The notes below the pieces were generated by a model. The model saw only the letters and a program-made list of their open reading frames with translations. It was not told the origin of the DNA and did no database searches. A stretch of 64,000 bases of DNA, taken from NCBI GenBank assembly GCA_902729315.2, contig LR746271.1, positions 900,001-964,000 on the forward strand, given 5' to 3'. Below, piece by piece: positions 11,909 through 32,889 of the stretch (position 1 is the stretch's first letter; every line of letters starts with the position of its first letter). The translations under genes and the position numbers were made by a program. The DNA comes from Spirodela intermedia (lineage: Eukaryota; Streptophyta; Magnoliopsida; Alismatales; Araceae).

Positions 11909-13133
11909 CCGCTAGCGAGGGAATTGGGTCCAATTCCCGGGGTTCTTCGCCGGAATCTCAGAACCAGCCGCTGCCTCCCATTAAAGGAAAGAAAAAACAG
12001 AGAAGGCAGGAAAGAGGTCCCCAGGCGAAGAGGGATCCCAGAAAGGAATAAACGGTACTAGGAATAGTGGGGGTATCAGAGGAGAGAAGCCCTCCCTGCT
12101 CTGGGTCTTATGAAAAAGATCCCACCGAGATTGACCTCCGCCCCCCCCTCCCCCCCTCCTTCTTCTTCCTACTCGAGAACAGTGCAGAAAATCTTCCCGC
12201 GCGTCAAAAGAAAACGGCGATGGCCCGTTCAGCTTCCCTCTCCGCCCACTTTATTTTAGATCTCTTCTTCTTCTTCCTCTTCCCGTTCTTCTGCTGGTTA
12301 CAAAATAGAACACCACAGATTCTCTCTCTCTCTCACTCTTTCTCTCTCTCTCTCTCTCTGTATGGCGTATTCTAGCAGCTGTCTGAAAATGACGGAATTT
12401 TTCGCATTACCCCTCCAATAAGTTTCTTACTGAGATGGTACCCAAAAACTGATTTTCTTTATTTGTAGTCCGCTGGGACCACTCCCGCTCCAACCGGTGA
12501 CACATCGTGTTTTATTAAAGCAGCTTAGGAAATCAAGCAAACATTAATTATTATAAAAAATGGATATTTTCATTAAAAAAAAGTTGAGAAAATTTACCCG
12601 AGTGCCATTGCGAATGAGATGTTTTTTTATGCACCAACCCTCAGGAATAATATAAAATACAAAAACCCCGACATTAATAATTATTTAATATAAAATGGGA
12701 AGCATATTTTATATTAAATATATTATTCTGATGCTGTGGTATTATCCTTTTCCTCGGACCGACACCTGGCAGTCGCAAAGCGTCAGTCCAAACGGATAAC
12801 TGATGGTTTTATTCTCATACGAGGTGTGCCACCTACAGTAGTTCATTTTGAACCTTCGATCTAAATTATTTGACAATCTACCCCTAAGTTGCTCAACTAC
12901 ACGGCGATTAACAGGGTGCTTTCATAAGGGGGAGACCCCCCAAGGGGGTATCTGCAAACCTCGTTGTGAGATAAGCAATGACGGAGACGACGCCGGACCC
13001 GTGCGCCTTGATGGCCCCACTCTCCGTTGATTATGCCAGTTCCCCCTCCGGCAATATTCCAAGAGAGCCCATTCTTATCTATTTGCAGCTCCATTAAATA
13101 TATATAATATATATATATATATAAATAGTGAGT

Positions 13134-13202
<69 letters not shown>

Positions 13203-13318
13203 TACATCTATAGATAGTTCGAGAGAGATGCATATAAATAGATTGTTAGACAGAGAATGAGGGATAGATAATTAGATATATATATATAGATAGTTAGGGA
13301 GATATATATACATAGATA

Positions 13319-13361
<43 letters not shown>
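13134..13361. repeat. Pair of GA microsatellites with TAGATA-rich spacer
   Basis: GA runs occupy 13134-13200 and 13323-13361. The spacer carries repeated TAGATAGTT-(A/C/G)GAGAGA and TATATA words, so the pair looks like one expanded and decayed low-complexity block. Confidence 0.9.
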
Positions 13362-13364
<3 letters not shown>

Positions 13365-13739
13365 CGGCCCATTGGAAAGTGCAGAGTAAAGAGGCCATAC
13401 TTGTCCAAGAAATTCTAGATAACTGGCCAATAAATTCCTAAAAAATAAGAAAATAAATATATCATGAGACTATGTACCAACGGTGGGCCTCAAATAAATC
13501 TACATAACTGGGCCCGAGGAATTCTCCCCAGAACAGGCAAAAAAAGGGGACAATCTTGAACGTGAAAGGTGGGAAAACTTTCCTTAAAAGGGGGGCTGCA
13601 TGTATTACATACGTAAATAAATATAAAAATAAATATATCATGAGACTATGTGAGATGAAGGAAACACACCACCAATTCTCTCGCAAGAAGGCTGGGTGCT
13701 ACACAGGCAGACTGGTAGGTACGTCACTGGCACTAGCAC

Positions 13740-13740
<1 letters not shown>

Positions 13741-13782
<42 letters not shown>
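13741..13782. repeat. GA microsatellite next to the BAGP1 stop
   Basis: GA run ending 14 bases from the stop codon of the minus-strand BAGP1-like gene. On the coding strand it is a CT run in the presumed 3' UTR. Confidence 0.95.
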
Positions 13783-13784
<2 letters not shown>

Positions 13785-13796
13785 CGTTGTGGATCA

Positions 13797-25448
<11,652 letters not shown>

Positions 25449-26293
25449 CACCCAACACGAAGACACACTAAAAGAATTATCGCGGACACCGATCTGTTCT
25501 TCCTAGGGTTCCCACAGCAGGGACGAACCAGCGACCGAGGGTTGACGATGGTAGGGAGAACACCATCGGAGGGGAGAGAGAAAGAGAGAGATAGAGAGAG
25601 AGAATGTCCCAAAAGAGTCGGTTGGAGGGAAGGCAATGGCGGTGAATTGTACGTGGGTGGAGTCGTTTATTCTACCTCTCATGGAGAAAGCGCACCAGAA
25701 GAGCAAGTAACCACTTCGGGGGCTCTTTTTTTCCCTGACAACCCTTACAAAATAATAAATTGTAAAAAAAACCGTTCCAATTTCCCATTTCCTGCGTCCC
25801 AAATTTCTAACATAATAATTACATATTGAAATATTTTACATAAATATTTTATTTTTTAAAATTAAAATAATTGCTACGAAATGTAAATCTGCCGGATATG
25901 CATCACTGTTTGGGTGGCTTTTCCAGCAGATAATCATCAGGTTTCTTCTCGTTATGAAGAATTGGAGGTTATTCTACACAAACGAGGTTATCCTGTGTAC
26001 TTTTGCAAAAATATTCGTCTTCAACGGCCCCACCACACCGGTTGAAACGGCTGGGGAGCACGATCTTCTGTCCAAACAGCGCCGTCCCCCCCACGGGCAT
26101 CGTCAAGTCGCGAGACATCTCCACGTGTCATTGGGCCCCACAAGTCGCCATTGACAGGTCGATAAAAGTGGGCCTTATCCGCCACGTGGCTGGGCCACTG
26201 GATCACTTTCCAAACATGCATAGGCCCATCATATGGCCCATAACCAGGCCCAACCGGAAATGCTCCACAAAAAGGGGGGCTTAGTGCCTTCTG

Positions 26294-26301
26294 GCGGGAA
26301 A
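26294..26301 (-). promoter_or_regulatory. E2F-type site (TTTCCCGC on the minus strand)
   Basis: Plus strand GCGGGAAA matches the E2F consensus TTTSSCGC exactly in reverse. FAS1 is a known E2F target in Arabidopsis, so its place ahead of FAS1 is meaningful. Confidence 0.6.
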
Positions 26302-26429
26302 CGTTATTTTGGCGAGATCTGATCTGGACGCTATGTCTTTATCATCGTCCATGAAGTGGGATCTAAAGCAATTGAGGTGTCTCCACCGTTGGATCCGATG
26401 CTCTTTGCACGACGGAGGCCCCCGGGATG

Positions 26430-26437
26430 GCGGGAAA
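26430..26437 (-). promoter_or_regulatory. Second E2F-type site
   Basis: A second exact GCGGGAAA (TTTCCCGC in reverse) 136 bases downstream of the first and closer to the likely FAS1 transcription start. Confidence 0.55.
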
Positions 26438-27134
26438 AAGAAGAGGGAAAAGAAGTGGGAGAGGGGGAACAGAGAGAGAGAGGAGGGAGATGGAGAGATA
26501 GAGAGAGAGAGCAGCGAGGCGGAGGCGGCGGCGGCAAGCGATGGAGGTCTGCGGCGGAGTGCACCGGCAACGCTGGGTTGTTCCGATCAGGCATTGACTG
26601 GGTTTCGTAGGGGATCCTCCGGATCTACTGTACCTGGTCCTATTCAGGGGACGGGATAGGGGTTGGGGGTTGAGAGGGATAGATTTCCGGCAAGATGGCA
26701 GTTCTCCTTTGAGGGCCTCATTTTCTGATCCGTCATTGTCAGCTGTCACCTTGAAGCGCGGAGGATTGACTCTTTTCCCTCTCTCATCGTGCTCAGAAAT
26801 TTTATTTTCTTTGTGGGTTCTGCGCGCTTCTTCATTCTTTCACCCGTTGATCCGCGGAAAACGAAACAAGATTGAGAGCTGTCTTCTACCATTTCTTCTT
26901 TGCTGTCTGCTTGATCATTCTTCTGTATTTGGCTTATGGGATTCAGTTCCCATAGATCGGTTTCCACTGGCTTTTTGTTGAAAGCCTAGTGGTTCCCCTA
27001 CATTGCTTCCCGGCGTTGTCTGTAAACGTTATTGTTTCTTCTCAGAAGTTTTCGAAGAAATTTGTGAATATCACTCTTGTGAAAGTTCCAGGACCCAATC
27101 TAGTCTATGCTTGCAAACAGTACAGTGGCAATCG

Positions 27135-30100
27135 ATGGATCGTGAAAGGGCTTCGATGAAACCATTGAAGCGGAAGAGAGTATTTGTTGACCCGGATATT
27201 GGCCCAAAAGAGAAAAAAAATCTGATCAATGGATTCTGTGACGAGCTTACTAAGCTATTTGAGTATTTCCACAGTGTTTTAGCTTGGAAGTTAGGTCAAG
27301 AAGAAGCTGAGTGTTGCTCTATCAACTCAGCCATTGCTTGCATGCTTGAAGGGAGTCATCTTCCCTTTTCCAAGTTGTCATGTGAGATTTATGAGAAAGT
27401 AAAAGAAAGCGATGGGGTTTCTTTAGGATCCGTGCAGCGTGATTTGCATTTCATCGGCTCTAGATTGAATTATGGCATTGACAATGGGAACCCTAATTTA
27501 CTCGAAGATTTGTCAGAATCATGCCTCTGGTGTTGGGAGGTGATTATTTCATTATGAAATTTATTACCGATGTTAAACTTGGGCAAGTCGGCATTTATTT
27601 GGCATTTATCCGCTGACCTTGGTTCGTTGACGGTTGGCAATTATTTTATTTTATCCAGGTAAGAGACTTGAAGTTGCTACCAAAACATAAACGGAAAATC
27701 TGCCAAGCTCAGCGGAAAGGACGGGAAAAGGTCCGTGACCGAGTTGTTGCACTTTCTGGTGAGTTACCCTTTTCATTTTTACTTGGTTACCACATAGGTC
27801 GAGATTATTCTTTCAGAAGATAATGAAACCTGTAACTGCCTATCTTTTTCTCGTTTTCACTGCTCTGAAGAACTCAAAATATACGATAACCGCCTTATCA
27901 TACTTGGATTCACATTTTATGGTTTACTTTCAATCAGAATTCCTCTAAAAGGGTGCCCTTTTTTGCTTGGTGTTCAATGCATAGTGTGGCCAAGAAGACA
28001 CTTAATGAAGTTAATATTGCGCCTTTGCTTATTCTGCTTAACATTTGTGTTATATAATTTTCAGAAATAGTGTCGATTCTAAGGATGCCAGAAAGTGAAG
28101 GCAATTACAGGAACCATTTATCACAAGCATCAGAAAAACTTGGCAAAACGTTAAGTCAGGAAGAGATATGTTCTGTATTTGAAAAGTTGGCACAGAAGAG
28201 TTTCAGCGAGATGTATGTAAACTTATTTCCCTGGTTGCAGTCTTATCGAGATTCTTTCCTTTTTTTTTTTTTTGGCATATTGAATCATCTCACTGAATAG
28301 TACATTTTCTCCTCCATCGTGACAGGGCAGGGAAGGAATGTAATTCCAAAGAAAAAGAGTTACTCAAGGATATAGAGAGGAAGATGCGGGTTGCAGAGAA
28401 GGAAAAAAAGAAACATGATCGTCAGCTAAACAGAGAGAGATGTGAAAGTGTGGGTGTTATCCTATCCCTGCCTCATGCCTTTTTTTCCATAATAGGTCCC
28501 CTTTTTCTACCCTTTCTCGGGAGTCGATGACTATTCATAGCTATTACCTTGACACCAAAGAAGAGTGGTCTATGTTTGGCCTGTTACTCTGACTGGTCTA
28601 ACTCGTTCTTTCAGATGTTCTTGCTGCGTAATTATTGAATGTGTCTACATTGTTCAGCCTTTTACGAGCATGTACCACATTTATTATCAAATTCCACAGA
28701 AATGTATCTCACCCAAGAAATGCTAAAAAATTCTTCTGCCATGTGAAGCATAAAAAAAACTCGGCAGATATTCTCTTTGTTATTGAGTTTTTACGTTCCC
28801 TCTCTCCCTCCCTCTGTATGATTCGTTTTATATGGGCACCAATTGTCATGTCATTCTTTGTTCGTAATTTCATGTAAACATGAAACTCTCCTTTGTGTGC
28901 ATGGTGATCCATGATCTCTGTAAAACACTTTTCCAGGAAAGAGAAGCCAAGCGGCGTCAGATTGAAGCTGAAAGAGAAGAAAGACGCCGGGAGAAAGAAG
29001 AGGCTGAATTGAAGAAACAATTAAGACGGGCAAAAGAGGAGGCAGAGAGGGAGAAAAAGTTCCGGGAGAAAGAAGAGGCTAAGGCGAAGAAAAAAAATTC
29101 CGTTCAGAAGCAGGCAACAATCATGGAACGGTTTCTTAAAAGCAAAAAGTCTAGTAACATAGAGAACGAGGTTGACGAGTTTAAAAGTGTCCCCTCTTAT
29201 GATTCTTCCGTAAACAACGGAAGTTTGGAGTCAACCATATCATTAATGGACTCTAGGCTCTCTCAGCAAAATAACATCACTATTGAAGATCTTCGAAAGT
29301 CAGTGGTCTAATTCTTCTCTACCTGTTTGTTGAATTCCTTGCTCATCTTATTTATTGAGTTGTTTGGAATCATGATCTGTAATGGCCCCTCAGGTCCCAT
29401 ATTGCTGCCTGGCATGGGCTACGCCACACAGACGACTCTCAGCGCTGGGGTGTCCGCAGAAAACCAAAAGCTAAGATCTTCAATGAGCTTAAGTTGCAGG
29501 GATCCTTGTGTGAAAACGCATCTCTGGTCGAAAGGGAGAATACTTGTAATTCCATGAGAGGGAATGAAACATCCGACCCCAGCGGGTCTCCAAACATTGT
29601 TGAAGAAGACTCTGGAGATAATCGACCATTTGACTATTGTGATGATACTGCTATCACCATAAGTCAATTGCCCAGAAGAGTTAGGAAGTTACTTCAGTTT
29701 GACAAGAGCCACAGGCCTCCATATTATGGTTCATGGTCCAAGAAAAGGCAAGTTTTTCCCTTGAAAGATTAGCTTGAATACACATGTGTTATCTTTTTTT
29801 CTAATCCTGTGCCGAAGTATGAATATTGACTTATACGCATCCTATAGTGCTGCTATTAAGCCGCGCCGTCCTTTTGCCAAGGATTCTTGTTTGGACTATG
29901 ACGTCGACAGTGACGAGGAATGGGAAGAGGTACATATTCTCTCCTCTCGTTCGTGAGATGCTGCTTCGCTCCAAAATTGACTTTGATTGTTTGACTTTCT
30001 CGATATGAAGGAAGAACCAGGTGAAAGCCTTTCAGATTGTGACAAGGATGAGGACGAAATGCTGGAGGAAGATGCAAAAGCAGACGATGAGGATGAAAGC

Positions 30101-32432
30101 GACGATGGATTCTTTGTTCCTGATGGTTATCTCTCAGAAAATGAGGTACTGTTCCATACTTTCTCCTCACATTGATTTCTAACGTGTTGTGGCGTTCATA
30201 TCGACACAATTGTAATACATCAGTCAACGCCATTCCGATGCGTTGACATGAACCACCAGAGGTGTCTTGTGATTTCAGCCTCCATGCATTCCGGTCCGAG
30301 ATCTTTCATAACTGAGAACAATATCCAAAAGCATCATTCTTCCTCCTGAGATCTTTTGTGCTATCCATCCGTAGAATAATCAGATTCCCCTCGGATATGC
30401 CTGAGGATCTTCAAAGCGCTTCCATTTGAGGAAGAATCAGGTTTCCATTTAGAATCATTTGATTGTCAAAGGACATTATTTTTTCAGGAGATGACAGCCA
30501 CATTTTTGTGAGGAAGAACGCAATCCAGAAATTTAGGTCCGGGTGAAAAACCGCAGAAAAAAAAGAAATTGTTTCCCATCAATCTTAAAGCCTACGAGAC
30601 ATGTGTATGCATATATGTAGTTATTCTTGAAGTCAATAGACGTTGACTTTGGACTATGTTTTTCGGGTAACCCAAGGATCTCTCTAAACATTATTTTTGC
30701 AAAAAGAAATTGTTCTCCATCAATCTTAAAGTCATACCAGACATGTGTATGAAAATATGTAGCTGTTCTTGAAGTCAATAGACGTTGACTTTGGACTTTG
30801 TTTCTTCGTTGACCCAAGGATCTCTCTAAGCATTATTTTTGCAAAAAAAAGTTGTTCTCCCTCAATCTTAAAGTCATATCACACATGTGTATGCAAATAC
30901 GTAGTTATTCTTGAAGTCAATAGACGTTGACTTTGGACTTTTGTTCTTTGGGTAACCAAAGGATCTCTCTAAACAGTATTTTTTTCCTTTTTGGAAAATT
31001 GCTGTGAAGAGGATTTTGTTGAACTAAAGAGAATTGCTTTTGGATAAAATTTTCGAATGATTTAAATTTTTTTTCCGTCTAGATTTTCCTGTCGGTGAAA
31101 ATAATAGGTCGTCTCGGATTTTATGTCAGGGTGTTCAAGTTGATGATGGGCTGAGACGTGATGCCATTTCCGACGAGGCCCAGATCTCCCCCAGCTGCAG
31201 CCCAGAGATGGAAAATGAGGAGTGCAGTGCGATTCTCCAGCAGCAGAAAATTCTCGACCGTCTCACCCAGCAGGCGCTTCGAAAGAATCAGCCGCTGATC
31301 ATTACAAACTTGCTGCGGGAAGAGTCGGAGATTGCAGCGGTGAAGGCCGAACAGATTTGCCTGCAGGCAGTGTGCCTGGTGGTGTGCGAAGGCGGCTCCA
31401 CCGTTGGGCAGTCTGCCGAGGACTCAGCTTCTGGCATCTCGTCCACTTCGGCCCTGCCTGATCCAGATCTGCCGGAACATGTAAGTGCAGATGATCCCCT
31501 CCCCTTGTGCCATGGTTCTCCTAATGATCCCCCTCTTCTGTCTCATAAGGTTCCAGTCACCACCTTTCTTTCCTACATGGCCTTTGACTTGCCAGAATAA
31601 GTAAGTGCAGATCTTGTCTCATAAGGTTCCAGTCCCCACCTTTCTTCCCTACATGGCCTTTGACTCGCCAGAATATGTAAGTGCAGATAATTCCCTCCCT
31701 TGTCCCATGGTTTTCCTCCTAGTGATTCCCTTCTCTTGTCTCATAAGGTTCCAGTCACCACCTTTCTTTCCCATATGACCTTTGACTTGCCAAAATCGGT
31801 AGTTACAGTAGCTCACCTTGTACCCTGGGACGACTCTGGTTTATTTCCTTTTTCTGCCATCTGAAGATCCAGATCCCTCCCCCTTTTTTTTTTAGAATTT
31901 AAATTTTCAATAATTTTCCTTTCAAGCTTGGTGGGCTTTTCTCATATTAGTGCACTCTGTGCTTGACAACCCACACTAGAAGAAATTAATAATTACTGCC
32001 CTGCGGTCAACACGCGGGTCAAATCCGATCGCCGCCAGCAGGCTTTTGACTTGGCAGTGGCTTGAAAAGGGTATTTGTCTTTGCCGCAAGAGAGAGGATC
32101 GTTGACGGGTTTCGGTTGTTATTCTGTGTACAGGTCAAGGAGGAGGTGCGAGAGAAGCTGGGGGTATCGCCGCCGCCCACCAAAGGTGCCCCCTTGGTGC
32201 TTCCGAAATCCGGGTAGCTTGAAAGGTCTCCCCCTCTCTGCCTATTTATAGTAATGGTTGACTTGCAACCTCGACAGGTAAACGAGGACGCCCGAAAGGG
32301 AAACGGCGAGCCCCTCCGAGCGGCGGGACGGTGAGCCTGCCGGCACTGCTGGCGGCGGCGGCGGCGGCGAGATCGACGGCCTGCGAGGAGCTCCCCAAGT
32401 GCCAGGAGAATACGCAGCCCCCGATCTCTTGA
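27135..32432 (+). CDS. FAS1: FASCIATA1, large subunit of chromatin assembly factor CAF-1
   Basis: Eleven exons: 27135-27539, 27659-27758, 28065-28212, 28326-28449, 28937-29298, 29394-29747, 29848-29929, 30011-30145, 31130-31480, 32134-32185, 32278-32432, giving 755 residues. CAF-1 deposits H3-H4 on newly replicated DNA with PCNA. Family blocks include SESCLWCWE, the charged Lys/Glu/Arg coiled coil (about 220-315), the PIP-like [11 protein letters not shown] (about 316-326), [17 protein letters not shown], and the acidic ED region with SDEEWEE and [14 protein letters not shown] (about 510-570). [16 protein letters not shown] and EQICLQAV also fit. The C-terminal winged-helix segment expected between exons 9 and 10 is missing, and the end carries an AT-hook-like [10 protein letters not shown] (about 706-715). 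Intron 6 appears to be GC-AG (AAAAG|GCAAGT). Start: ATG at 27135; frame upstream is open but unlike the family. Confidence 0.93.
29747..29749 (+). other. Probable GC 5' splice site, FAS1 intron 6
   Basis: The exon end AAGAAAAG is followed by GCAAGT, the textbook GC-AG donor. Joining after AG to TGCTGCTATTAAG at 29848 restores the family sequence [11 protein letters not shown]. The nearest GT (29751) would put a stop codon into the next exon. Confidence 0.8.
30569..30985. repeat. Tandem repeat in FAS1 intron 8, three units of about 142 bp
   Basis: Units begin at about 30569, 30710 and 30852. Shared words are CATCAATCTTAAAG, ACATGTGTATG, TTCTTGAAGTCAATAGACG then TTGACTTTGGACT, and AAGGATCTCTCTAA. 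Copies differ by a few percent to about ten percent. The array lies wholly in the roughly 1-kb intron 8. Confidence 0.92.
31461..31800 (+). repeat. Tandem repeat duplicating the FAS1 exon 9 end and its donor
   Basis: The exon end GATCTGCCGGAACAT and the donor GTAAGTGCAGAT recur in modified form at about 31588-31615 (TTGCCAGAATAAGTAAGTGC) and about 31664-31688 (CGCCAGAATATGTAAGTGC). A decayed form lies at about 31785-31808. Between them, TCTCATAAGGTTCCAGTC and CACCTTTCTT repeat. Units are about 75-125 bp. The copies offer two extra consensus GTAAGT donors inside intron 9. Confidence 0.85.
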
Positions 32433-32889
32433 ACCTCCCTACATCCTCTCTCTTCCTGTCCTTCTCTTGGGGTTTTCTCAAGGAGCCGTTGGAAGAAGAA
32501 GTGGGCTTTCGAGGGGGGCTTTATCTTGTTACTGTGGAGAGTGCTTGGACTGAAGCCTTCCCCCCCGTTAATGAGATGATTGCCTTCGTGTCTCTCCCTG
32601 CTCTTGAGAGTGTTGTGTCTGTGGGTGTAGAGGGCGGGATCTTGCTGCTCGGGGGTTGCTAAAGAGATGATAATGGCGGGTTAAGGCCGGTTTCTTCTGG
32701 GCTGGGGTCGGATGTGCCTGAAGCGTGTTACAGTTTTCTGAAAGTGGGATTTTTTTCTATTAAGGATTTCATTAAAACATAAATGTCTGTAACATATTCC
32801 CCAGTATGGAAATGTTCGAGATGATTTTGGAGGATCAATGGATGTGATAACACCGAAATGATCAACTCAATGTCGGAGGGAGACGGAGG
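32433..32889. other. Convergent 3' region of FAS1 and DCC1
   Basis: These 457 bases separate the two stop codons and must hold both 3' UTRs and ends. An AT-rich stretch with AATAAA-like words (CATTAAAACATAAAT near 32768) may serve FAS1 polyadenylation. No coding sequence is supported. Confidence 0.5.

Larger units (their letters stand above)
11909..13796. other. Intergenic region between the DUF3755 gene and BAGP1
   Basis: The promoter side of the DUF3755 gene (11909-12400) is C/T-rich on the plus strand and includes a CT tract at about 12320-12360. The rest holds AT runs (13099-13123), two long GA runs (13134-13200, 13323-13361) and another at 13741-13782 next to the BAGP1 stop codon. No supported gene. 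Confidence 0.55.
25449..27134. promoter_or_regulatory. Divergent promoter region of BAGP1 (-) and FAS1 (+)
   Basis: The 1.7 kb between the start codons contains several plausible regulatory words. TGGGCC/GGCCCA (site II-type) motifs lie at 26169-26174, 26191-26196, 26223-26228, 26235-26240 and 26247-26252. A perfect G-box core CCACGTGG lies at 26182-26189. Two E2F-type GCGGGAAA words lie at 26294-26301 and 26430-26437. A GA-rich stretch occurs at 26470-26510. Sequence from about 26330 to 27134 is likely FAS1 5' UTR, perhaps with an intron ending near AACAG at about 27120, because no conserved coding start lies further upstream. Motif function is inference. Confidence 0.6.

Noticed and set aside
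13208-13408. Open frame of SLSLSL repeats and similar frames over CT/GA runs elsewhere
   Set aside because: Pure microsatellite translation without conserved flanks.
27003-27134. Upstream in-frame extension of FAS1 exon 1
   Set aside because: The frame is open but its peptide is Cys/Phe-rich and unlike any FAS1 start. An acceptor-like AACAG near 27120 suggests 5' UTR.
31481-31600. Read-through of FAS1 exon 9 ([13 protein letters not shown]...)
   Set aside because: It is translation of the tandem repeat after a consensus GTAAGT donor; kept only as a possible alternative end.
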